Part shown: one piece after another, positions 38,629 to 46,746 of the stretch
Position numbering within the stretch: the first letter of the stretch is position 1
Layout of the letters: each line of letters begins with the position of its first letter
DNA from: Aureimonas sp. ME7
Lineage (GTDB): Bacteria; Pseudomonadota; Alphaproteobacteria; Rhizobiales; Rhizobiaceae
Assembly: GCF_903970965.1 (NCBI RefSeq)
Contig: NZ_CAJCKW010000002.1
Coordinates: 372,001-436,000 of the forward strand
Direction of reading: 5' to 3'
Length of the DNA stretch: 64,000 bases
The notes under the pieces: generated by a model
Database searches by the model: none
Told to the model about the DNA's origin: nothing
The model's input: only the letters and a program-made list of their open reading frames with translations
Made by a program: the position numbers and the translations under genes

Positions 38629-39585
38629 ATGAAGTGGAAGGACGCCATCTGGCCCTGCGTTGGTTTGGGCGCCGTCGTTCTCTCCTGCTGGCTGCTCTAC
38701 CATGAGATACGGGGTCTCTCCCTCGACGACGTCTGGGCGAGCTTCCAGAACATCGGCTGGCACCAGTGGCTGCTCTCCGTCTTCTGCGCGCTCTTCGCCT
38801 ATGCGATGCTGGCCTATTACGACAGGCTGGCGCTGCGTCACCTCGGCCGCAAGGTTTCGATGCCCTTCGTGGCCGCCACCTCGTTCACCACCTATGCCCT
38901 GTCCCATAATATCGGCGCTTCGGTCTTCTCCGGCGCGGTGGTGCGGTATCGCGCCTACAGCTCGCAGGGTCTGACACCCTCCGAGATCGCCCTCCTGATC
39001 GCCTTCTGCTCCTTCACGTTCGGGCTCGGCGTCCTGGTTCTGGCCGCCGTGACGCAGTTGATCGACCCGACGATGATCCGGCGATACGTGGATGTCGCGC
39101 CGATGGTGCCGATTTCGATCGGGGTCGTCGTTCTCGGTTTTGTCGGGCTCTACATTTTCGGCAGCCTGAAAGGGTTCCGCCCCCGCAAGATCGGGGGGTT
39201 TCTCCTCCAGTATCCCCGTCGGGACGTCGTTCTCCGCCAACTCGTCGCCGCGCCTTTGGAGATCGTCGCCGCGGCGGGCATCATCTACTTCGCCCTGCCC
39301 CCGGAAAGCCATCCCGGCTTCGTCGTGGTGCTGGCGATCTTCGTCATCTCCTTCTCGCTCGCCCTCGTCTCGCACGCGCCGGGCGGGCTCGGCGTGCTGG
39401 AGGTCACCTTCCTGACCGGCCTTTCGGACGTTCCGGAAACCGACGTCCTCGCCGCGCTCCTCGTCTTCCGGATCCTGTATCTGCTCCTGCCCTTCGCTGT
39501 GGCGATCATCTTCGTGCTCGTGTTCGAGCAGAACGCCATGCGTCAGCGCCGACGCGGTGCGGGCGGGGCGAGATCGCCGGGATGA
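38629..39585 (+). CDS. YbhN/UPF0104-type membrane protein (LPG-synthase-like flippase domain)
   Basis: A 318-residue polytopic membrane protein with about eight helices and the family segments YALSHNIGASVFSGAVVRYRAY (~97-118, containing the conserved Gly and Arg) and SHAPGGLGVLEVTF. Related to the transmembrane flippase part of MprF; stand-alone copies are thought to move lipids or lipid-linked precursors. ATG at 38629 is set by GGAGACGGA just upstream. It converges with the DUF1194 gene. Confidence 0.85.
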   Translation: MKWKDAIWPCVGLGAVVLSCWLLYHEIRGLSLDDVWASFQNIGWHQWLLSVFCALFAYAMLAYYDRLALRHLGRKVSMPFVAATSFTTYALSHNIGASVFSGAVVRYRAYSSQGLTPSEIALLIAFCSFTFGLGVLVLAAVTQLIDPTMIRRYVDVAPMVPISIGVVVLGFVGLYIFGSLKGFRPRKIGGFLLQYPRRDVVLRQLVAAPLEIVAAAGIIYFALPPESHPGFVVVLAIFVISFSLALVSHAPGGLGVLEVTFLTGLSDVPETDVLAALLVFRILYLLLPFAVAIIFVLVFEQNAMRQRRRGAGGARSPG

Positions 39586-39602
39586 GGCCGATGACCGTCC
39601 GG

Positions 39603-40412
39603 TCAGTCCCGGTTGCGCTGCCATAGGGTCTCGCCGATCAGGCAGTTCGCCTCGGCGGGTTCGTAGGTGACCTTCGACACGGCTGGCACCTGTTCCAAGC
39701 GAGGCGCGGCATCGGCCAGTTCCAGAACGAGCTTCCGCCGCACGGCCTCCGGAAACTGCTCCCAGTCGTTGACGGGGATCATGAAGGCGCCCGGCCCACC
39801 AATCACGCAAGTCTCGTAGTATCGATCAAGATCGGGAATCGAACCCCATGATCCATAGCCGTCCCCGGCCCCTTGCGTCATCAACGGGAGGCCGTTGACC
39901 GTGATGCCGCGCGCGGTCGCCGCATCGCGGGCCTGCGTCACCGGGCGTCCCTGATTGTTGGGACCGTCGCCCGAGACATCGATCACCCGGCGCGTGCCCT
40001 CGAACTCGTTGCGATCGAAGAGATCGGCGGCGAAATCGATCGCCGAAGAGATCGAAGTCCGTCGCCTTCGGTCGGGCTCGGCGGCTGCCAAGCGATAGGC
40101 GAAGGCCTCGGCACTCGCCTTGCCGTCGATTAGCGTCCAGGGCAGGACGATCGTCTGCGACGTGTCGCCCGCCCACTCGACATAGGTGATCGCGACGCGT
40201 CCATAGGCGCCATCGGCGATCGCCGCATGAAGCTCGGGGCTTCTGAGCGCCGCGATATAGCCGTTTCGCTGGATTTCCTGTTCGCCCCGATCCATGGACC
40301 AGGACACATCCACCGCCAAAACCAGTTCGACATCCACCGGCTCCGCCCGGACGACGAGCGTACCGGAAGCGAGGAACGACGCCGCACCGAGAAGACGGGC
40401 CAGGGTTCTCAT
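39603..40412 (-). CDS. Secreted DUF1194 protein with von Willebrand A-type fold
   Basis: A 269-residue protein with a signal peptide (residues 1-23) and a VWA-like domain. The MIDAS motif is Asp35-Ser37-Ser39 (VDVSWSMDRGEQEIQR), with RRTSISSAIDFA and VIDVSGDGPNNQG completing the metal site. DUF1194 proteins are periplasmic and of unknown function, presumably for metal-dependent protein binding. A Cys pair (Cys in ETCVIGG and EANCLIG) could form a disulfide. Confidence 0.88.
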   Translation of the reverse strand: MRTLARLLGAASFLASGTLVVRAEPVDVELVLAVDVSWSMDRGEQEIQRNGYIAALRSPELHAAIADGAYGRVAITYVEWAGDTSQTIVLPWTLIDGKASAEAFAYRLAAAEPDRRRRTSISSAIDFAADLFDRNEFEGTRRVIDVSGDGPNNQGRPVTQARDAATARGITVNGLPLMTQGAGDGYGSWGSIPDLDRYYETCVIGGPGAFMIPVNDWEQFPEAVRRKLVLELADAAPRLEQVPAVSKVTYEPAEANCLIGETLWQRNRD

Positions 40413-40528
40413 TCCGGGATGGTCTACCTTATCGCCCTCCGGCGCAAGCGGCTGTCGACCTTCCGTAAGCGGGGCTTAACCACAATCTGCAAGAGTGCCC
40501 CGTCTGGCACGATCTGTAGGAACCCTCG

Positions 40529-42277
40529 ATGTCGCTCCCTCTCGATCCGTCGGTGCGAGCGCCCGTTTCCCTGGCACCGGGGTGGCGGCGAACGGCTCTG
40601 TCTCCCCTAGCGATCGGCCTTTTCGTTCTCGCAGCCTGCGCGATCCTTCTTTCGCTGCCGATCTCCCTGCCGCTCGGGCCCATGTACTGGGACGTCGTCG
40701 TTTACATCGACGGCGGATGGCGCGTTCTCTCCGGCCAGATCCCGGCCGTGGACTTCTTCGCCCCGATCGGCCCGCTCGGCTATTGGCTGTTCGCAGCCGG
40801 AATGAAGCTGTTTCCGCAGGCGCAGCCGGTCCTCTTGGCGCAGTGGATGGTAATGCCGATCACGCTCGGCGCGCTCCTGCCCGTCCTCCAGCGCGTGGAT
40901 CGGGGATCACGCGCCCTGGCGCTGGCGCTGCTCCTACCCTTCCTCGTGTTCCAGCTCCTGCCGACCAATCTCGAGCAGTACTCGACCTATCCTAGCTTCG
41001 ACGGCTACGGCATCTACAACCGCCACGTGGCGCAGCTCCTCTACCCCCTTGCGGTGGCGCTGGTGTTCGAGCGTCGCCAGCGTGTCCTTCTTTGCGTCGT
41101 CGGCGCGATCTGCACGGCCCTGTTCCTGACCAAGATCACGGGTTTCGTCGCCGGCGGAATGCTCTGCGCCTTCGCCTTCGCGGCGGGTCGCGTCCGGCTG
41201 CGGACGGCGCTCGGCGCGCTTCTCGGCTTTGCCGTCGTGCTCGGCCTGCTGCAGCTCGGGTTCGGGCTGACGACGGCCTACCTTTCGGACATAGCCCTTC
41301 TCGTTTCCATGAACGAAGGCGTCCTGCTTTCGCGCTTCCTGCAGGCCTCGTCGCTGCATTTCGGCATCCTCGCGTCCGGCTGCCTTCTCGTGCTCACCCT
41401 TCTTCTGACCGAGCGCCGCAGCGTTCTTGCTGATGCGCAGGCGCTTTCTCGCCATCCCTTGGCCGCGCGCGGCTGGACGACGCTTCTGGACCGCAACGCC
41501 TTCTGGCTGGCGGCCGCCTTGTTCGCCGGCCTGTTCTTCGAAACGCAGAACACAGGCAGCCAAGCCTTTCTCTTCGTCTGGCCGATCCTCCTCTCCATCG
41601 CCTGCAACGCGTCGCGCCACTCGAACCGAGGTACGGTCGCGGTTCTCGTTCTCGTCGCGGCGACCGCCATGCCGCCCTTCGTCAACGTCCTCCATCGCTC
41701 GTCGAGGGCGATCGTCGGGCAACTCGCCTACCCCCGCGTACCAGTCGCCGATCTCAAGATGCTGTTCAGCGTCACCCAGCGGCCCGAGGTTCTCGAACGT
41801 GCGACCGCGATGCTGGACAACTACGCGGGCTTCCCGGACACCTATCGCGATCTGGCGACCCGCGGACAACTCCCGACGTTCGGACTTTATTCGGACCTCG
41901 ACTTCCAGGCCTCCCTGCTCATGACCTTCGAGGAAGCGGTGGAGGCCGTCCGCGCCCTGGAGGCCGAGCGCGGCGTGCGGTTCGAGACGGTCATGAGCCT
42001 CAACTTCGTCAACCCCTTCCCCTACCTTCTGGAGCGCAAGGCGCCCCTTCACATCGCGATCGGGGCAGACCCGTTCCGCGCGGTACCGCCGCTCGACGCA
42101 CAGACGTTGGAAGCGGTGCGCGACGCCGACCTCATCCTGTATCCGACATGCCCGATCACCACGTCCAACGAGGAGCTGAAGGCGATCTACGCCGACGGCC
42201 TGAAGGGACGGACGACCGTGCCGCTCGGCCGGTGCTGGACGGGCTACGTGCGCGCCGGCCTTTCCGGCACGCTCTGA
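40529..42277 (+). CDS. Polytopic membrane protein, GT-C-like glycosyltransferase candidate
   Basis: A 582-residue protein with about ten to eleven helices up to residue ~390 and a soluble C-terminal domain of ~190 residues. Near residues 53-85 it reads YWDVVVYIDGGWRVLSG, then IPAVDFFAPIGPLGYWL, which resembles the first extracytoplasmic loop of GT-C (PMT/ArnT-like) enzymes that use polyprenyl-phosphate sugars and carry a catalytic Asp there. No named family is recognised with certainty. It converges on the DprE1/UbiA gene set and shares its terminator. Function as a pentosyl- or aminopentosyltransferase is inference. Confidence 0.7.
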   Translation: MSLPLDPSVRAPVSLAPGWRRTALSPLAIGLFVLAACAILLSLPISLPLGPMYWDVVVYIDGGWRVLSGQIPAVDFFAPIGPLGYWLFAAGMKLFPQAQPVLLAQWMVMPITLGALLPVLQRVDRGSRALALALLLPFLVFQLLPTNLEQYSTYPSFDGYGIYNRHVAQLLYPLAVALVFERRQRVLLCVVGAICTALFLTKITGFVAGGMLCAFAFAAGRVRLRTALGALLGFAVVLGLLQLGFGLTTAYLSDIALLVSMNEGVLLSRFLQASSLHFGILASGCLLVLTLLLTERRSVLADAQALSRHPLAARGWTTLLDRNAFWLAAALFAGLFFETQNTGSQAFLFVWPILLSIACNASRHSNRGTVAVLVLVAATAMPPFVNVLHRSSRAIVGQLAYPRVPVADLKMLFSVTQRPEVLERATAMLDNYAGFPDTYRDLATRGQLPTFGLYSDLDFQASLLMTFEEAVEAVRALEAERGVRFETVMSLNFVNPFPYLLERKAPLHIAIGADPFRAVPPLDAQTLEAVRDADLILYPTCPITTSNEELKAIYADGLKGRTTVPLGRCWTGYVRAGLSGTL

Positions 42278-42286
42278 GACAAGCGC

Positions 42287-42328
42287 AAACGACAAAGGCC
42301 GGATCCTTCGATCCGGCCTTTGTCGTTT
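42287..42328. terminator. Bidirectional terminator
   Basis: A perfect 18-bp stem (42287-42304 with 42311-42328), loop CCTTCG, with AAA on one side and TTT on the other. It separates the convergent membrane protein and aminotransferase genes and can serve both. Confidence 0.85.
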
Positions 42329-42347
42329 CCATTCGCGTTCGAAGGGC

Positions 42348-43802
42348 TCAGCCCATCTGCGTCTTGGCAAAGCTCGTCACGATCGACACGATGCCGCGCC
42401 CGAGAAGCGCATCCAGCGCGTCGCAGAACTGGTCCACGTTGTCATGGGAGCAGATCAGCGGCGGTTCGAGCCGGATGACGTTGCGGTTGTACTCGGTGAA
42501 CGCGACGAGGCAGTCGTAGTCCTTCAGGAGGAGCGCGCCGATGAAGCCGGACAGCGAACCTTTGAGCTTTTCGTCGAGGAGCGCCACCACGGGGCGCAGC
42601 GCGAAGGGCAGCGTCTGCGAGAAGTCGTGGAACTCGAGGCCCAGCATCAGCCCCCGCCCGCGCACGTCCTTGATGATCGACGGGTACTTGGCCTGGATCG
42701 CCTCCAGACGCTCCTTCAAGTAGGCGCCGACCACCTCGGCATTGCCGATCAGATCCTCGTCGTAGAGCGTGTTGAGCGCTTCGATCGAGGTGGCGCAGCC
42801 CTCGCCGATTCCCCCGAAGGTAGCGTGCGCGTGGATCATCGCGGTCTTCGGCGTACCATAGGCGCGCATGTAAACGTCGCGCCGCGCGACCATGGCAGCC
42901 ATTGCCGCCTTGCCGCCGCCGAAGCTCTTGGCGAGCGCCGTCACGTCCGGCACCACGCCGTGGTGCTCGAAGGCGTAGAAGCGTCCCGTGCGCCCGTATC
43001 CGCACTGCACCTCGTCGGCGACCCAGATCACCTTGTGCTCGTCGCAGAGCGCGCGAACGCCCTGCCAGTATTCGGTCGGCGCCTCGATGATGCCGCCCCC
43101 GCCCTGGACCGTTTCCAGCACGACGACGCCGACATCGGGGTCGGAGCGCACCACGGCGGTGAGCGCTGCCAGATCGCCGAAGGGCACGCGGTAGGTGTTC
43201 TCGACAAGCTTGAACTCGCCCTTGTAGAGCGGCGAATCCGTGATCGACAGGACACCCTTCGTCTTGCCGTGGAACGAGTTCTCGGCGTGGACGATCTTAC
43301 AATTCTTCCGACCGGATGCCCGCTCGGCCACCTTGATCGCGGCTTCCATCGCTTCCGAACCGGAAGAGCCGAGGAACACCATGTCGAGCTCGCCGGGGCT
43401 ACAGCTCGCGACGTTCTTCGCCAGCGCCGCCGCATATTGCGACAGGAAGGCGATGGCGATCTCGTGCCGCTTCTCGTCCTGGAACGTCTTGCGGGCGGCC
43501 AGGATGCGCGGGTGGTTGTGGCCGAAGGCGAGCGAGCCGAACCCGCCGAAGAAATCGAGGATCCGGCGTCCGTTCTGATCGATGTAGAACATGCCCTCGG
43601 CACGTTCCACTTTCACCTTGTGGAAGCCGAGCAGCTTCATGAAGTGGAACTGGCCGGGGTTGATATGCTCCTTGAACAGGTCCGCCATGGTGGCGACGTC
43701 CATCGCCTTGGCCTGGTCGAGGGTCAGCATGTCGGGCTTGGGCGGCCCCTGCCGGTGCGGCGCATCGAGCGAGGGCGCCAGGGTCGTCGGACGGTCCAGC
43801 AT
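42348..43802 (-). CDS. Class III PLP-dependent aminotransferase
   Basis: A 484-residue fold-type I aminotransferase. It shows FFGGFGSLAFGHNHPRI (~84-100), GSSGSEAMEAAIKVAERASG (PLP phosphate site), ENSFHGKTKGVLS, VVVLETVQGGGGII, WVADEVQCGYGRTGRFYAFE (ring-stacking and Asp sites) and the Schiff-base Lys in TALAKSFGGGKAAM. The family transfers amino groups to aldehydes or ketones such as acetylornithine, aminobutyrate or keto-sugars. The start lies 12 bp after the SDR stop, so it is co-transcribed with the DprE1-like set, and an amino-sugar or amino-polyol product is possible. Confidence 0.88.
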   Translation of the reverse strand: MLDRPTTLAPSLDAPHRQGPPKPDMLTLDQAKAMDVATMADLFKEHINPGQFHFMKLLGFHKVKVERAEGMFYIDQNGRRILDFFGGFGSLAFGHNHPRILAARKTFQDEKRHEIAIAFLSQYAAALAKNVASCSPGELDMVFLGSSGSEAMEAAIKVAERASGRKNCKIVHAENSFHGKTKGVLSITDSPLYKGEFKLVENTYRVPFGDLAALTAVVRSDPDVGVVVLETVQGGGGIIEAPTEYWQGVRALCDEHKVIWVADEVQCGYGRTGRFYAFEHHGVVPDVTALAKSFGGGKAAMAAMVARRDVYMRAYGTPKTAMIHAHATFGGIGEGCATSIEALNTLYDEDLIGNAEVVGAYLKERLEAIQAKYPSIIKDVRGRGLMLGLEFHDFSQTLPFALRPVVALLDEKLKGSLSGFIGALLLKDYDCLVAFTEYNRNVIRLEPPLICSHDNVDQFCDALDALLGRGIVSIVTSFAKTQMG

Positions 43803-43814
43803 CGGTTCAGATCC

Positions 43815-44828
43815 TCACTCGGCGGGTTGCGCGAAGGCGCCGGAAGGAACCGGCCGGCCTTCCTTTTTGGCACGATATTCGGAATAGGCGGCGATCAGCA
43901 TGTCCTCGTCGCGGTACTGTGGAACCCAGCCGAGGTCGCGCCGGCCCTTGGACACGTCGAGCACACATTCCTCGTCCGCGATCAGATACTGCTCCGGGTC
44001 CATCAGCGGCCGGTTCATCCAGTCGAGAAGGTCCAGCGTGCGCTTCACCGCAAAGCCCGGCGTTGGCAGGAGGATGGACTTCGAGCCGGCATGCCGGACG
44101 AGATCGCCGAGGAGCTTGCGCACCGGCGGCGGGTTCAGCGAGCCGAGATTGTAGGCCTCGTTCGGCACGTCGGCCTTCCAGGCGAGACGCGCCGCTTCGG
44201 CGCAGTCGAAGACGGAGATGAACTGGTAGGGGTTCTTACCCGAGCCGATCATTGGAACCGGCAGGTTCGCGTCGATCAGCTTGAACAGCTTTTCCAGGAT
44301 GCCGAGGCGCCCCGGCCCGATGATGAGGCGCGGGCGGAACAGCGAGATGCGCATACCGCGCTCCCGCCATTCGGCCGCCAGATGCTCGGTGTCGAGCTTC
44401 GACTGCCCGTATTCGCCGAGCGGAGCGACGGGGTGGTCCTCCGTCATCGGCGTCGTCACCGTATGGCCGTAGATCATGTCGGTGGTGAAGTGGACGAGCC
44501 GATCCGCGCCCGCGCGGCCCATCGCTTCCATGATGTGCTTCGTCCCGTCGTAGTTCACGGGATAGAAGAACTCGCGGCGCTTGGCGCGCACCTGGAGCGG
44601 CGACAGCATCTTGGCCGACAGGTTGTAGATCATGTCGCCCGGCGCGATCGGCACCGCGCCGACGGCGGCCGCGTCGGTCACGTCGACCGTCAGATGCGTC
44701 GAGCGGGCGTAATGGGCAAGATCGCTTCGCGCGATGTCGGCCACCACGACCTCCTCGCCATCGGCGACGAGACGCTGTGCCAGATGGCGGCCGACGAAGC
44801 CGTCGCCGCCGAAGATCACGTGCTTCAT
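43815..44828 (-). CDS. NAD-dependent epimerase/dehydratase (extended SDR)
   Basis: A 337-residue extended SDR with the dinucleotide loop FGGDGFVGRHLAQRL, HFTTDMIYGHT and the catalytic YGQSK (YxxxK), then RPRLIIGPGRLGILEKLF. It acts on a nucleotide- or lipid-linked sugar. In the mycobacterial pathway an SDR (DprE2) reduces the 2-keto intermediate; this protein is longer and of a different SDR class, so it may be an analogue rather than an orthologue. The start overlaps the SMR-like gene as ATGA. Confidence 0.88.
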   Translation of the reverse strand: MKHVIFGGDGFVGRHLAQRLVADGEEVVVADIARSDLAHYARSTHLTVDVTDAAAVGAVPIAPGDMIYNLSAKMLSPLQVRAKRREFFYPVNYDGTKHIMEAMGRAGADRLVHFTTDMIYGHTVTTPMTEDHPVAPLGEYGQSKLDTEHLAAEWRERGMRISLFRPRLIIGPGRLGILEKLFKLIDANLPVPMIGSGKNPYQFISVFDCAEAARLAWKADVPNEAYNLGSLNPPPVRKLLGDLVRHAGSKSILLPTPGFAVKRTLDLLDWMNRPLMDPEQYLIADEECVLDVSKGRRDLGWVPQYRDEDMLIAAYSEYRAKKEGRPVPSGAFAQPAE

Positions 44829-45265
44829 CGAAGGGTTCCTTCCGTGGAATGAATGTCGGCCCGCGCCTCGACCTCGGCGGCCGCCGGCGCCTGGCTGCCG
44901 CCGCGCGCGATGAAGACGGTGCCGAGGCAGATCAGGGCGATGCCCGCGATCGCCGATGCGTTGATCTGTTCGCCGAACAGGGCCCAGGCCGCGAAGGCGA
45001 CCACCACGTAGGCGAGGCTGAGAAACGGGTAGGCGTAGCTGAGATCGACCTTGGACAGGACGAAGAGATGGGAGGCCATCGAGACGACGAAGACGCAAAG
45101 CCCCAGAAACACGAACGGGCTGAAGACGATCGACAGGATCTTCACCACCGGGTTGACGCCCGAAAAGCTCAAGGGGCCGAGCTGCATCATCCCGTATTTC
45201 AGGAGCATCTGCGCCGCTGCGTTGGTCAGCACCGTGAACAGGATGAAGGGGATGTAGCGGCTCAT
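44825..45265 (-). CDS. SMR/EamA-like small membrane transporter (ArnE/F-like)
   Basis: A 146-residue protein with four hydrophobic helices (residues ~5-22, 44-66, 74-97 and 103-121) and the SMR-type segment QMLLKYGMMQLG and LSKVDLSYAYPFLSLAYV. The C-terminal tail is hydrophilic and probably cytoplasmic. ArnE/ArnF proteins of this superfamily flip undecaprenyl-phosphate-aminoarabinose. Its place beside polyprenyl-phosphate-pentose enzymes suggests a similar flippase role. It is coupled to the SDR gene. Confidence 0.82.
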   Translation of the reverse strand: MSRYIPFILFTVLTNAAAQMLLKYGMMQLGPLSFSGVNPVVKILSIVFSPFVFLGLCVFVVSMASHLFVLSKVDLSYAYPFLSLAYVVVAFAAWALFGEQINASAIAGIALICLGTVFIARGGSQAPAAAEVEARADIHSTEGTLR

Positions 45266-45396
45266 GCGCGAAGCCTTCCCGGCTCGTTTCGAATGGGGCG
45301 GATCGTGACGCTTGCCGCCTCCGATCGGGTTAAGCCTTCAGCGAAAAGGCGCTGTATCGGACGATTTCCGTTGGGGAAGGTCACCGAAACCTTGCC

Positions 45397-46746
45397 TCAG
45401 GCCGCGATGCCGACCGGCGCCCGGTGATCGGCCAACCGAAGCGCCGTGCGCGCCCAGAAGTCGGAGCGGATCGCGGGATCGCGCATGGCTTCCAGGCGCC
45501 GCCAGTTCGGGAACGAGGCTTCGAAGGTTTCGGGCGACATGCGCGCGTCCTTGTAGGGGTTCACCGCGCCGCCGGCCTCGATCGTGATACGGTCGAGCTC
45601 GGCCATGAGCTTCAGCGTGCGCTCGCCGCGATGGGGGAAGTCGAGCGTCAGCGTGTAGCCCGGCCGGGGAAAGCTGAAGGTGCCGGGACTGTCGAGGTCG
45701 CCGAAGCGTTTCAAAACGGTAAGGAACGAGCCCTGCCCAGCCGCCACCGCGCACTCCATTAAGGCGCGCACGGTCTCGTAGCCGTTTTCCATCGGCACGG
45801 CGCTCTGGTGCTGGAGCAACCCGTTCGGGCCGTAGAGGCGGTTCCAGTCGCGCACGCGATCGAGAGGGTAGAAGAAGCTGTCGAACGGAACCGACGTGAC
45901 GACCTCGGCCCGGCGCAGCTTGCGGAAGTTGACCTCGTTGAACGCCCGGAGCGCGACCCCTCGCAAGGGACTGATCGGCGGCGTCCAGGGAACGGAGGCG
46001 ACGGGCGGGCGCGCTTCGCCCTGCCGGTCGCCCGATCCGGCATGGTCGCCGCAGATCAGATGACCACGCCCGAAACTGTTCCCACGCGCCAGCTGGTCGA
46101 TCCAGGCGACGGCGTATTCATACGCGTCGTCGGCGTCGCCCGCGCGCGCGAAGTAGTCGGCGAGGTTGGATAGGCGCACCGTCCGCTGACGAATGGTCAG
46201 CGAGGGCACCGCCATCAGCGCGAGGCGGACCCGGGTGACGATGCCCGTCAGCCCCATGCCACCGATCGTGGCGGCGAACATGTCGGCGTTCTCGTCCCGC
46301 GAACAGGTCAGAACGGTTCCGTCCGAGCGCAGAAGCGTGAAGCCCTCGATCCAGCGCCCGATCGTTCCGCGCCGGTGATGGTTCTTGCCGTGGACGTCGT
46401 TGGCCAGCGCGCCGCCGAGCGTGACGAACTGCGTGCCCGGCGTCACCGGCAGGAACCAGCCGTGCGGCGCGACGTGCCGCGTGATCTCGTGCAGCATCAC
46501 ACCGGCGTCGACCTCGATCGCGCCTGTTTCGCGGTCGAACGAATGGATGCGCCGGGGCCCCCGCATGTCGATCAGGGTGCCGGTGTCGTTGAGACAGGTG
46601 TCGCCGTAGGAGCGCCCGTTGCCGCGCGGCAGGAGCCACAAGCCCTTGTGCGGTTCAGGAAAGGTATCCCCCACTCCCATCGCGATCGCGCGGCGACCGC
46701 CGGCAGGCGCCGGCGTCCGGCCCCAGTTGCCGTAGGGGTCAGACAT
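45397..46746 (-). CDS. DprE1-like FAD-dependent polyprenyl-phosphoryl-ribose oxidase
   Basis: A 449-residue flavoprotein very like mycobacterial DprE1, which oxidises the 2'-OH of decaprenyl-phosphoryl-ribose. Matching stretches are RGNGRSYGDTCLN (41-53), VTPGTQFVTLGGALANDVHG with HGKNHH (119-124), LTLDFPHRG and the catalytic-Lys region AVNPYKDAR (Lys399). The residue equal to DprE1 Cys387, the benzothiazinone target, is Thr367. It overlaps the upstream HAD-UbiA gene by 8 bp. Substrate by homology; not proven. Confidence 0.85.
   Translation of the reverse strand: MSDPYGNWGRTPAPAGGRRAIAMGVGDTFPEPHKGLWLLPRGNGRSYGDTCLNDTGTLIDMRGPRRIHSFDRETGAIEVDAGVMLHEITRHVAPHGWFLPVTPGTQFVTLGGALANDVHGKNHHRRGTIGRWIEGFTLLRSDGTVLTCSRDENADMFAATIGGMGLTGIVTRVRLALMAVPSLTIRQRTVRLSNLADYFARAGDADDAYEYAVAWIDQLARGNSFGRGHLICGDHAGSGDRQGEARPPVASVPWTPPISPLRGVALRAFNEVNFRKLRRAEVVTSVPFDSFFYPLDRVRDWNRLYGPNGLLQHQSAVPMENGYETVRALMECAVAAGQGSFLTVLKRFGDLDSPGTFSFPRPGYTLTLDFPHRGERTLKLMAELDRITIEAGGAVNPYKDARMSPETFEASFPNWRRLEAMRDPAIRSDFWARTALRLADHRAPVGIAA

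Noticed and set aside
42444-44852. Open frame of 802 codons on the plus strand
   Set aside because: It is antisense to the aminotransferase and SDR genes and has only low-complexity His/Arg/Glu-rich sequence, a normal by-product of high GC.
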